From contig CAJTVA010000072.1 of NCBI GenBank assembly GCA_910579585.1, positions 1 through 5,382 of the forward strand: a stretch of DNA of 5,382 bases. The letters run 5' to 3'. A program made the position numbers and the translations under genes. Positions within the stretch are counted from its first letter, which is position 1; each line of letters begins with the position of its first letter. Below are positions 1 to 5,382 of this stretch, piece after piece. Source of the stretch: an uncultured Christensenella sp. GTDB lineage: Bacteria > Bacillota > Clostridia > Christensenellales > Borkfalkiaceae. The notes under the pieces were generated by a model that worked only from the letters and a program-made list of their open reading frames with translations, made no database searches and had not been told where the DNA came from.

Positions 1-1127
1 ACGTTTCGTCGCCCGCGCCCGCCCCGTCGGACAGCATAAAAATTATGTCTATGCACGCTTCCAAGGGGCTAGAGTTTCCGGTGGTTATAATCGCCGACGT
101 CACTAAAACTTTCAAGGGTCAGGACTACGAAGAAGTGCCATTCGACGAGGTTGCGGGTTTTGCCCCGAAAGCCTACGACAGGGAAAATATGCTCGCCAAA
201 AAGACGATATTAAGGCGGGTAATAAAAGCGAAGCAGGATAGGGAAGATTTGTTCAACGAGCTTAACCTCTTTTACGTGGCGTGCACCCGCGCAATGTGCA
301 ATCTGCATATTCTTGCGGAGGAGGTCAAACCTTTCGACGGCGCTGTTTTCGACGCAAAGTGCTACGCTGACCTCTTCGATATTGCGAAATTCGCGCCGGA
401 ACCCGTCGGCGAGCTTTCTGACGTGCCCGCGACGGAGTACGGCGGCACAATGCTTTACGCGCCCGACGAGGAGCTTGTAGACAGCATAGAGTCACACTTT
501 ATGCAACCCTATGCGCACGGCGAAAGTGTCGATTTGCCCGTCAAAAGCTCGGCTTCTGCGATACTGCGGCTTCATGACGACGAGCCGTACGAAGTTCCCC
601 ACGTCCTTTTCGGCGGCGAGGGCGAAACGGGCACCGAGCGCGGCATCGCCTACCACAGGTTTTTGGAGCTGTGCGATTTTTCGGTAAAGACCGTAGAGGG
701 CGTAGAGGACGAAAAACGGAATTTTTTGGCTTCGGGAAGAATCACCAAGGCGCAGTTCGACCTTTTAAAAGCCGAGGAATTGAGTAAAATTCTGAATATG
801 CCCGTGTTTGCCGATTTGGGCGGGGCGACGCTGTATCGAGAGCGCGAGTTTTTGTGCCGACTTAAAGCTTGCGATATTTTGGACACCTTGGCGGAGGACC
901 ACATTCTTGTGCAGGGCGCAATCGACCTTTTGGCGGTGGGCGACTTCGGAGTGAAGATAATCGATTATAAATACTCGAAAAAGTCGGACGCTCAGCTTGT
1001 AAAGACTTACGCTGCACAGCTCGATTTATACAAGAAAGCCACGGCAACCATTTTGGGCTATGCGCCTGAAAAAATTTCAAAGACAATAGTAAATATCCAC
1101 ACCCTCCGCCAGATAATTTTGGAATGA
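1..1127 (+). CDS. addA: ATP-dependent helicase/nuclease subunit A, C-terminal part (5' end outside window)
   Basis: This is the 3' portion of a UvrD/RecB-family helicase fused to a nuclease, best matched to AddA of the AddAB complex, which processes double-strand DNA ends for recombination. The frame is open from position 3 with no stop, so the gene starts upstream; the ATG codons at 45 and 51 lie inside helicase motif V (IMSMHASKGLEF) and are not real starts. Motif VI (LFYVACTRA) follows at 267-293, with the arginine finger at 288. The C-terminal PD-(D/E)XK nuclease domain shows the expected RecB-type residues: His at 654 (RGIAYHRFLE), Asp at 924 (GAIDLL), Asp and Lys at 963 and 969 (IIDYKY) and Gln at 1017 (YAAQLDLY), so it looks catalytically intact. 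About 374 residues are visible of the roughly 1,100-1,200 usual for the family. addB is not seen and may lie upstream. Another UvrD-like helicase with a RecB-type nuclease tail is the only realistic alternative. Confidence 0.88.
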   Translation, partial: VSSPAPAPSDSIKIMSMHASKGLEFPVVIIADVTKTFKGQDYEEVPFDEVAGFAPKAYDRENMLAKKTILRRVIKAKQDREDLFNELNLFYVACTRAMCNLHILAEEVKPFDGAVFDAKCYADLFDIAKFAPEPVGELSDVPATEYGGTMLYAPDEELVDSIESHFMQPYAHGESVDLPVKSSASAILRLHDDEPYEVPHVLFGGEGETGTERGIAYHRFLELCDFSVKTVEGVEDEKRNFLASGRITKAQFDLLKAEELSKILNMPVFADLGGATLYREREFLCRLKACDILDTLAEDHILVQGAIDLLAVGDFGVKIIDYKYSKKSDAQLVKTYAAQLDLYKKATATILGYAPEKISKTIVNIHTLRQIILE

Positions 1128-1171
1128 CGGGGTAAACAATGGTCAATGACAACGCTAAAATCAATTAAACG

Positions 1172-1204
1172 AAAGCTCACGGATTAAATTTCCGTGAGCT
1201 TTTT
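1172..1204 (+). terminator. Rho-independent terminator after addA
   Basis: A perfect 12-bp stem (1172-1183 with 1191-1202, arm AAAGCTCACGGA) encloses a 7-nt loop and runs into five T residues at 1200-1204. It begins 45 bases after the addA stop, so it most likely ends that transcript. The opposite strand has a weaker T-rich tail, so some activity against transcripts from the right is possible. Confidence 0.88.
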
Positions 1205-1242
1205 ATCCTTACCGTGCCGAATATCTATAATTCGATTTCAAT

Positions 1243-1270
1243 AAAAGCCGCGCCTTTCGGCGCGGCTTTT
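1243..1270 (-). terminator. Rho-independent terminator of the membrane-protein gene
   Basis: A GC-rich 8-bp stem (1247-1254 with 1259-1266) is extended by four A-T pairs. Read on the minus strand it has a GAAA tetraloop and ends in TTTT. It starts immediately after the stop codon at 1270-1272 of the minus-strand gene. The plus-strand reading also ends in a run of T, so it could act as a second terminator for transcripts escaping from addA, making a convergent terminator pair. Confidence 0.85.
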
Positions 1271-1890
1271 TACACGTTATATTTAGCCATAAGCTTTAAA
1301 AGAGCGTTGAAGTTTTCGTTTAAAATGTCGGCTTCGGTCGGGTTTAACGTGCCCTTGATTTTCAAAACCGCCAACGTGTTTTTCAGTTTCTCAAGTTCCA
1401 GCCTGTCGGCTTTCGCAAGGTTTTTAGTCAAAAGTTTGTCTGTTACCGCAACCGCGTGTTCAAGCCTTACGCCGTTTTTTGCTGCGGGTATCTGTGGCTG
1501 GGGTTGCGGTTCTGTACGCATAGCCCTTATGGGTTGCGGCGGTATGGGCGTTGCGAATTGCTCGGCTATAACTTTCTTTTTTGCGCTTTTGTTGAACGCG
1601 CAAAGCGCGCCGTAAAGAAGATACCCCGCCGCCCAGAATATAACCGCGGCGGTTACCGACTGCCCGAGTTCGCATTTTAGCATAAATGCGGCAAGGGTCA
1701 CTGCGGCGTAAGCGTTCGTAAGGCACAAAAACGGCTTTTTAGAAGCCGCTCTTATCTTTTTGGAACAAACCGCGGAAATTAGCGCGATTAAAAATATCGC
1801 GAGGTATGACCCCCATACGAAGTAGATTAAAACGTCGAAAGAAAGGGTTTCGAAAAAGCCGTACAGGCCGTTTATAAAATCGGAAAACAT
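1270..1890 (-). CDS. Hypothetical protein with three membrane helices and a cytoplasmic helical tail
   Basis: I do not recognise this family. Counting from the ATG at 1890, the 206-residue product has three hydrophobic segments at about residues 20-41, 55-72 and 78-99. A Pro/Gln-rich linker (about 114-136) and a charged, mostly helical C-terminal domain (about 143-204, rich in Leu, Lys, Glu and Ala) follow. Lysine/arginine clusters after the first and third helices (CSKKIRAASKK and NKSAKKK) suggest, by the positive-inside rule, an outside N terminus and a cytoplasmic tail. The start is uncertain: an in-frame TTG at 1920 would add ten residues, and neither start has a visible Shine-Dalgarno sequence. 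The ATG is preferred for its codon type and because a TATAAT lies just before it. It is convergent with addA and lies downstream of the PRC-barrel gene on the same strand with an 82-base gap, so co-transcription is possible. Its reading frame is supported by coherent hydrophobicity and a terminator right at its stop. Confidence 0.78.
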   Translation of the reverse strand: MFSDFINGLYGFFETLSFDVLIYFVWGSYLAIFLIALISAVCSKKIRAASKKPFLCLTNAYAAVTLAAFMLKCELGQSVTAAVIFWAAGYLLYGALCAFNKSAKKKVIAEQFATPIPPQPIRAMRTEPQPQPQIPAAKNGVRLEHAVAVTDKLLTKNLAKADRLELEKLKNTLAVLKIKGTLNPTEADILNENFNALLKLMAKYNV

Positions 1891-1897
1891 CAGTTTA

Positions 1898-1903
1898 ATT
1901 ATA
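1898..1903 (-). promoter_or_regulatory. Possible -10 element (TATAAT) just upstream of the membrane-protein start
   Basis: The minus strand reads TATAAT seven bases before the ATG at 1890. A transcript from it would start at about the ATG itself, giving a leaderless message, which would fit the lack of a Shine-Dalgarno site. No good -35 hexamer lies 16-18 bases upstream, so a chance match is quite possible. A second -10-like TATATT lies at 1930-1935 with CTGACA 19 bases upstream, a longer spacer than ideal. Confidence 0.3.
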
Positions 1904-1972
1904 GCCCGAAATTCTTGCAAAGGGTGCCGAATATAGTCGAAATAACGCTGTTTTTGTCAGTGAAACGGCAGG

Positions 1973-2482
1973 TTATAAAGACTTTAAGTTAGTCTGGAAA
2001 TATTCCCCCTCTTTTTCCGCCGCGGACAGTACCCCGCCCGTTATCGGCGTGCCCTTTCTGATAATTACCTTGCCGTCCTTTATAACGTCGCTTTTCAGCT
2101 TTTTTACGGGCTTATGAATAACTACGTCGCCGTAAGTAAGCTCGGTTGCCTTATAACTTTTTTTGCCGATTTTAACCCGCATAATTTTGTTGCCCGATAC
2201 TGTCATATCCACAAGGTTGCCGAGATAAATTCCCTTGTCGTTGTAACTTGCCCTGCCCAGGCGCACAGGCTTTGCCGCTTTGATTTTGCTTTCCCTGTCG
2301 TCGAAGATAATAGGTTCGCCCAGTTTCAAAACGTTTTTCATATCAACGTAAAATTCGTTTTCGTCTTCGTCTGCGCAAATAAGGCATTCTATTTTGCCCG
2401 CCGCCGCGTTTACGGATACTACATAGCCCTTCTTACCGTCCGTACTTAAAACCTTTTGACCGAAAAATAAAGAAACGTTCAT
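1973..2482 (-). CDS. Protein with two PRC-barrel-like domains
   Basis: The 169-residue product is soluble, with no signal peptide or membrane helix. It contains two copies of a small beta-barrel pattern of the PRC-barrel type. The first is at about residues 6-57 (FGQKVLSTDGKKGYVVSV, ending DMKNVLKLGEPI). The second is at about 71-122 (PVRLGRASYNDKGIYLGNLV, ending ATELTYGDVVIHK). Each has the typical 'name a setting, then a G-K/Y-x-L-G/V-V turn' layout. A Lys-rich segment and a short tail with an IIRKGTPIT motif follow. PRC-barrel proteins are used in RNA processing, sporulation-linked and photosynthetic contexts, and the exact role here cannot be told. A start at 2533 would add 17 residues of low-complexity basic sequence, but the ATG at 2482 has an AAGGAG site six bases upstream and is clearly better. 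It is divergent from nadB, and the membrane-protein gene follows downstream on the same strand. Confidence 0.83.
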   Translation of the reverse strand: MNVSLFFGQKVLSTDGKKGYVVSVNAAAGKIECLICADEDENEFYVDMKNVLKLGEPIIFDDRESKIKAAKPVRLGRASYNDKGIYLGNLVDMTVSGNKIMRVKIGKKSYKATELTYGDVVIHKPVKKLKSDVIKDGKVIIRKGTPITGGVLSAAEKEGEYFQTNLKSL

Positions 2483-2488
2483 AATTTT

Positions 2489-2494
2489 CTCCTT
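2489..2494 (-). promoter_or_regulatory. Ribosome binding site fixing the PRC-barrel start
   Basis: The minus strand reads AAGGAG, six bases before the ATG at 2482. This decides for the shorter reading of the gene over the upstream in-frame ATG at 2533, which would place this site inside the coding sequence. Confidence 0.85.
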
Positions 2495-2629
2495 ACGCTT
2501 TATATTATTTTTAAAGCGGAATAGATAACACAACTAAAAATATATTATTTTGTCGATTTTGCCGCCGCGGCTTTCAAACTTTGCAATACTGCACCAACCT
2601 GCGCGGTGGCGTTACTTTTTTACTTAAAC

Positions 2630-2657
2630 CTTTACATATGACTTGACAGGTGTAAAG
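2630..2657 (+). promoter_or_regulatory. Candidate NiaR operator 1 over the -35 box
   Basis: Arms CTTTACA (2630-2636) and TGTAAAG (2651-2657) form a 7-bp inverted repeat across a 14-base centre containing the whole -35 hexamer. Further inner positions also match symmetrically, so 18 of the 26 bases from 2631 to 2656 are palindromic. A bound repressor would block RNA polymerase. Assigning it to NiaR is inferred from the niaR gene in the same operon. Confidence 0.5.
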
Positions 2658-2671
2658 TTTTAGTGTAAACT
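2643..2671 (+). promoter_or_regulatory. Sigma-A-type promoter of the nadB-nadC-niaR operon
   Basis: A perfect -35 hexamer TTGACA (2643-2648) is followed, after exactly 17 bases, by TAAACT (2666-2671), a 4/6 match to the -10 consensus. Transcription would start near 2678, leaving a leader of about 25 bases before nadB. That leader is too short for a riboswitch, which points to control by a repressor protein. Confidence 0.72.
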
Positions 2672-2686
2672 TTTTTCGACACTAAA
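2659..2686 (+). promoter_or_regulatory. Candidate operator 2 over the -10 box and transcription start
   Basis: A perfect 8-bp inverted repeat, TTTAGTGT (2659-2666) and ACACTAAA (2679-2686), has a 12-base spacer. It encloses most of the -10 element and the predicted start point. Its total length (28 bases) equals that of operator 1, which lies just upstream. It is too far upstream in the transcript to act as an RNA hairpin, so a DNA-binding role is more likely. Confidence 0.5.
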
Positions 2687-2690
2687 TATT

Positions 2691-2696
2691 AGAAGG
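2691..2696 (+). promoter_or_regulatory. Ribosome binding site of nadB, supporting a TTG start
   Basis: AGAAGG lies six bases before the TTG at 2703. The FAD-binding motif begins within the first residues after this codon, so the non-ATG start is well supported. Confidence 0.75.
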
Positions 2697-2702
2697 CTCA
2701 GA

Positions 2703-4010
2703 TTGAAAGAAAAATACGACGCAATAATTGTAGGCGCGGGGGTTGCGGGGCTGAATTTTGCACTGCACTTCCCGAAAACGCGCAAAGTCCTTATTATCTG
2801 TAAAGGCAAGCCCGAGCAAAGCGACAGCTATCTTGCGCAGGGCGGAATTTGCCGTTTGCAGGGTTCGGGCGATTACGAAAGCTACTTTTCGGATACTATG
2901 CGCGCGGGGCATAACGAAAATAACCCCGAAGCCGTAGAATGTATGATAAAGTCCTCGCCCGAAATAATAGACGACCTTATTTCTTGCGGCGTCGGGTTCG
3001 CGCGGGAGGAGGACGGCTCGCTTGCCGTCACGCGCGAGGGCGGGCATTCCAGAAACCGTATCTGCTTCCATAAGGACTGTACGGGCAAGGAGATAACCAC
3101 AAAGCTTATGCAGGCCGTTTCCGCGCTTAAAAACGTCGAAATCCGACCGCATACCACTCTTTTGGATATCTTGACGGACGGTAAAGAATGCATGGGCGTC
3201 GTCGCACTGGACAACGCGACGGGAAAGGTAACGAAAATTCTTTCCGACTACACCGTGCTTGCCACGGGCGGCATCGGCGGGGTGTTCGCGCACTCAACCA
3301 ACTTTCGGCTTTTAACAGGCGACGGCGTTGCAATCTGTTTAAGGCGCGGGGTTGCGGTTGATAACGTCGACTATATTCAGATACACCCCACGACGCTGTA
3401 CACTCCCGATAACGGGAAGAGGAGCTTTTTAATTTCCGAGTCTGTCCGCGGCGAGGGCGCGCATCTTCTGGATAAAGACGGAAAACGTTTCTGCGACGAA
3501 TTACAGCCGCGTGACGTCGTGACCGCCGGAATTTTAAAACAGATGGGAAAGGACGGCACTCCGTACGTGCGGCTCGATATGCGCCCCGTCGGCAAGGAAG
3601 AGCTTTTATCGCACTTCCCCGGCATTGTCGAAAGGTGCGCCGAAGAGGGTTACGACGTCTTAAAAGAGCCGGTGCCCGTCGTACCCGCACAACACTATTT
3701 TATGGGCGGAATAAGAAGCGATTTAAACGGCAGAACAACTCTTTCAAGGCTGTACGCCGTCGGTGAGACGTGCTGTAACGGCGTTCACGGAGCAAACAGG
3801 CTGGCTTCCAATTCACTTTTGGAAAGCTTGCTGTTTGCAAAGCGCGCGGCTCTCGATATTGCGGAAAATTACAAGCCGTTTTCAAATTTGACCCCCGAAT
3901 ATGCCGCAAATAATGCGCTTTCGGGCGATTATTCGCACCCCGAAGAGCTTCTTGAAAGCTACAAAAAAGAAATACTTAAAGCCATTGAGGAGGCAGGAAA
4001 AAGATGTTAG
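2703..4010 (+). CDS. nadB: L-aspartate oxidase
   Basis: This flavoenzyme oxidises L-aspartate to iminoaspartate, the first step of de novo NAD synthesis; in anaerobes fumarate is the likely electron acceptor. The 435-residue protein opens with the FAD-binding motif GAGVAG (11-16), then YLAQGGI (43-49) and TREGGHS (110-116). In the E. coli enzyme the matching Glu121 separates aspartate oxidase from fumarate reductase and succinate dehydrogenase flavoproteins. Expected active-site residues are present: His228 (QIHPTTLY), Arg249/Glu251 (RGEGA), Arg270 (QPRDVV) and His331 (PAQHYFMGG). LYAVGE (350-355) and HGANRLASNSLLE (362-374) close the FAD domain. It is about 100 residues shorter than the E. 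coli and Bacillus enzymes and keeps only the beginning of the C-terminal helical domain, a size I believe is common in clostridia. It starts with TTG, has its own promoter, and overlaps nadC by seven bases. Confidence 0.95.
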   Translation: MKEKYDAIIVGAGVAGLNFALHFPKTRKVLIICKGKPEQSDSYLAQGGICRLQGSGDYESYFSDTMRAGHNENNPEAVECMIKSSPEIIDDLISCGVGFAREEDGSLAVTREGGHSRNRICFHKDCTGKEITTKLMQAVSALKNVEIRPHTTLLDILTDGKECMGVVALDNATGKVTKILSDYTVLATGGIGGVFAHSTNFRLLTGDGVAICLRRGVAVDNVDYIQIHPTTLYTPDNGKRSFLISESVRGEGAHLLDKDGKRFCDELQPRDVVTAGILKQMGKDGTPYVRLDMRPVGKEELLSHFPGIVERCAEEGYDVLKEPVPVVPAQHYFMGGIRSDLNGRTTLSRLYAVGETCCNGVHGANRLASNSLLESLLFAKRAALDIAENYKPFSNLTPEYAANNALSGDYSHPEELLESYKKEILKAIEEAGKRC

Positions 4011-4867
4011 ACCCCGTATCGGTTAAGCTGAACGCCGACGAGCTTATAAAATCGGCGCTGAAAGAGGATATTTCCAACGAGGACGTTAGCACGAACGCAG
4101 TGTTAAAAGGATATAAAAAGGGTAAAGCCGACCTTATCTGCAAGCAGGACGGTGTAATTTGCGGGCTGTACGTTTTCGAAAGAGTATTTAAAATTCTCGA
4201 CGAAAACGCCGACGTAAAGTTTTTTGTAAAAGAGGGCGAAAAAGTTGCTAAGTCCCAACATATAGCCGAAATAACGGGGGATATGCGCGTAATTTTGCAA
4301 GGGGAGAGGACGGCTTTGAACTTTTTACAGCGAATGAGCGGCATTGCTACTTACACCAACGCGGTCGCGTCTCTTCTTGCGGGCAGTAAGACCAAGCTTT
4401 TAGACACCCGTAAGACTACGCCCAATATGCGCATATTCGAAAAGTACGCAGTGAAAGTCGGCGGGGGCAACAACCACCGGTATAACCTTTCGGACGGAGT
4501 TATGCTCAAAGACAACCATATCGGCGCGGCGGGGGGTATAAAGAACGCAGTCAAAGCCGCAAAAGAATATTCCTCGTTCGTAAGAAAAATAGAAGTCGAA
4601 ACGGAAACCCTCGCCGAAGTAAAGGAAGCGTTAGAGGCGGGCGCGGATATAATTATGCTCGACAATATGTCGGTTGAAGATATGACCGCCGCGGTGAAAT
4701 TAATCGGCGGCAGGGCGCTGACCGAGTGCAGCGGCAACGTGACCAAAGAAAACATTTCGAAGATAATCGCAACGGGCGTGGACTACGTTTCAAGCGGCGC
4801 GCTGACTCATTCGGCGCCGATACTCGATGTGTCGCTTAAAAATCTTCACCCCGTGGAGGAGAGATGA
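4004..4867 (+). CDS. nadC: Nicotinate-nucleotide diphosphorylase (carboxylating), quinolinate phosphoribosyltransferase
   Basis: NadC transfers phosphoribose from PRPP to quinolinate and releases CO2, giving nicotinate mononucleotide. The 287-residue length is typical. The N-terminal part carries the family pattern LKEDISNEDVST (19-30). The barrel has ERTALNFLQRMSGIAT (101-116), DTRKTTPNMR (134-143), KVGGGNNHRYNLSDGVMLKD (151-170), EVETETL (197-203), IMLDN (217-221), ECSGNV (241-246) and LTHSAPILDVSL (267-278). Substrate-binding residues known from the M. tuberculosis and Salmonella enzymes have counterparts at Arg102, Lys137, His158, Arg159, Lys169, Glu199 and Asp220. Translation is probably coupled: its ATG lies inside the end of nadB, preceded by GAGGAGG at 3987-3993, and its TGA overlaps the niaR ATG in an ATGA junction. 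It should be controlled with nadB. Confidence 0.97.
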   Translation: MLDPVSVKLNADELIKSALKEDISNEDVSTNAVLKGYKKGKADLICKQDGVICGLYVFERVFKILDENADVKFFVKEGEKVAKSQHIAEITGDMRVILQGERTALNFLQRMSGIATYTNAVASLLAGSKTKLLDTRKTTPNMRIFEKYAVKVGGGNNHRYNLSDGVMLKDNHIGAAGGIKNAVKAAKEYSSFVRKIEVETETLAEVKEALEAGADIIMLDNMSVEDMTAAVKLIGGRALTECSGNVTKENISKIIATGVDYVSSGALTHSAPILDVSLKNLHPVEER

Positions 4868-5373
4868 AAGCGGAAAAAAGGCGGGAAGAAATTTTAAGCC
4901 TTATCGGCAACGCCGAAAACCCCATACCCGCAAACGTACTGGCGGACAAGTTCGCCGTGTCGCGGCAGGTAATCGTGCAGGACATCGCCATTATCCGCGC
5001 AAACGGCTACGACGTAACGGCGACCAACCGCGGATACGTTCTGAACATCAAAAAGCAGGCGGCGCGCGTTTTCAAGTGCAGGCATTCTTTCGACGAAATC
5101 GTAGACGAGGGCATGCTGATTATCGAAGCCGGCGGACGGGTTGAGGACGTTTTCGTCAACCACCGCGTTTACGGAAGAATTTCGTCGCGGCTGGATTTGA
5201 TTAACCGAACCCACGTCGAAGAGCTGTACCGCTCGCTTGTTTCGGGCGCGTCGAAGCCGCTTATGTCGGTTACGGACGGGTACCACTACCACACGGTGTC
5301 GGCGGATACCGAAGAAAAGCTTGACGAAATCGAAGCAAAGCTGAGAAAAAGCGGTTTTTTAATAGAAATATAG
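4864..5373 (+). CDS. niaR: Niacin-responsive transcriptional repressor NiaR (HTH plus 3H domain)
   Basis: The 169-residue protein matches the NiaR (YrxA) family, which represses NAD synthesis and niacin uptake genes with nicotinic acid as corepressor. Residues 5-57 form a winged helix-turn-helix of the HTH_11 type (ILSLIGNAENPIPANVLAD, then VSRQVIVQDIAIIRANGYD). Residues 70-168 form the 3H domain. His74, Glu82, His141 and His143 have the same spacing as the metal ligands I recall for Thermotoga TM1602 (His79, Glu87, His146, His148), offset by five throughout, so the ligand site looks intact. His100 and His117 are also present. GGAGGA at 4855-4860 lies close before the ATG, which overlaps the nadC stop by four bases. 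As the last visible gene of the operon it probably represses its own synthesis through the sites upstream of nadB. Only nine bases follow its stop before the window ends. Confidence 0.95.
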   Translation: MKAEKRREEILSLIGNAENPIPANVLADKFAVSRQVIVQDIAIIRANGYDVTATNRGYVLNIKKQAARVFKCRHSFDEIVDEGMLIIEAGGRVEDVFVNHRVYGRISSRLDLINRTHVEELYRSLVSGASKPLMSVTDGYHYHTVSADTEEKLDEIEAKLRKSGFLIEI

Positions 5374-5382
5374 TTTTGAAGA

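Larger units (their letters stand above)
2483..2702. other. Divergent intergenic region between the PRC-barrel gene and nadB
   Basis: These 220 bases hold no credible gene. The left part (about 2495-2555) is very AT-rich and probably contains the minus-strand promoter of the PRC-barrel gene, but I could not find a well-spaced -35/-10 pair there. The middle has a short GC-rich palindromic patch around 2561-2571. The right part (2630-2702) carries the nadB promoter, two inverted repeats and the ribosome binding site, described separately. Confidence 0.7.

Noticed and set aside
1139..1168. Nine-codon frame after addA (MVNDNAKIN)
   Set aside because: It is too short, lacks a ribosome binding site and shows no conserved context.
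1214..1615. Plus-strand open frame opposite the membrane-protein gene
   Set aside because: It overlaps a coherent membrane protein on the other strand, starts inside the terminator region, has no ribosome binding site, and its sequence looks like an antisense shadow (runs of Phe and Ser).
1943..1976. Imperfect stem (ATAAC/GTTAT with inner CTG/CAG) between the PRC-barrel and membrane-protein genes
   Set aside because: It has a bulge, a long loop and no T tract on the minus strand, so it is not a credible terminator; the two genes may be co-transcribed.
2483..2533. N-terminal extension of the PRC-barrel protein from an ATG at 2533
   Set aside because: It would bury the AAGGAG site and add a basic stretch unlike the family; the ATG at 2482 has correct spacing.
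2679..2702. Riboswitch in the nadB leader
   Set aside because: The predicted leader is only about 25 bases, too short for any known NAD-related riboswitch; protein operators explain the symmetry better.
2682..3293. Long minus-strand open frame opposite nadB
   Set aside because: nadB motifs are unmistakable on the plus strand; this frame has no family signal and is explained by codon bias.
4827..5144. Plus-strand frame overlapping the end of nadC and niaR
   Set aside because: It is an Arg/Gly-rich out-of-frame reading of niaR, while niaR itself has a full HTH and 3H domain.

Overview
The window looks like chromosomal DNA from an anaerobic Firmicute of the Clostridia type, probably an uncultured gut lineage with mid-range GC. 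The evidence is an AddA-type helicase-nuclease, AGGAG-like ribosome binding sites, a NiaR-family niacin-responsive repressor (a family known mainly from Firmicutes and Thermotogae), and a short NadB of the kind found in clostridia. The lineage is inferred; no marker gene here fixes it. I see no mobile element, CRISPR array, rRNA or tRNA.

Layout. (1) Positions 1-1127, plus strand: the 3' part of addA, from helicase motif V through the C-terminal RecB-like nuclease domain, cut by the window edge. It is followed by a clear intrinsic terminator at 1172-1204. (2) Positions 1270-1890, minus strand: an unrecognised protein with three membrane helices and a cytoplasmic helical tail. It converges on addA and has its own GAAA-loop terminator. 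(3) Positions 1973-2482, minus strand: a protein with two PRC-barrel-like domains and a good Shine-Dalgarno site. (4) Positions 2483-2702: a divergent intergenic region. It carries a sigma-A-type promoter and two nested inverted repeats, which are candidate NiaR operators. (5) Positions 2703-5373, plus strand: a tightly overlapping operon of nadB (L-aspartate oxidase), nadC (quinolinate phosphoribosyltransferase) and niaR (niacin-responsive repressor).

How the genes work together. NadB oxidises aspartate to iminoaspartate. NadA, which is not in the window, would condense this with dihydroxyacetone phosphate to make quinolinate. NadC converts quinolinate to nicotinate mononucleotide, the entry point to NAD. 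NiaR, encoded last, is expected to repress the same operon, and so itself, when niacin is available. The inverted repeats over the -35 and -10/start region fit that circuit.

Most of the window is ordinary core metabolism and repair. The points most worth a second look are the double operator architecture, the missing nadA, the unknown membrane protein with its odd start region, and an 11-bp direct repeat on either side of that gene. I did not find a convincing previously undescribed system.
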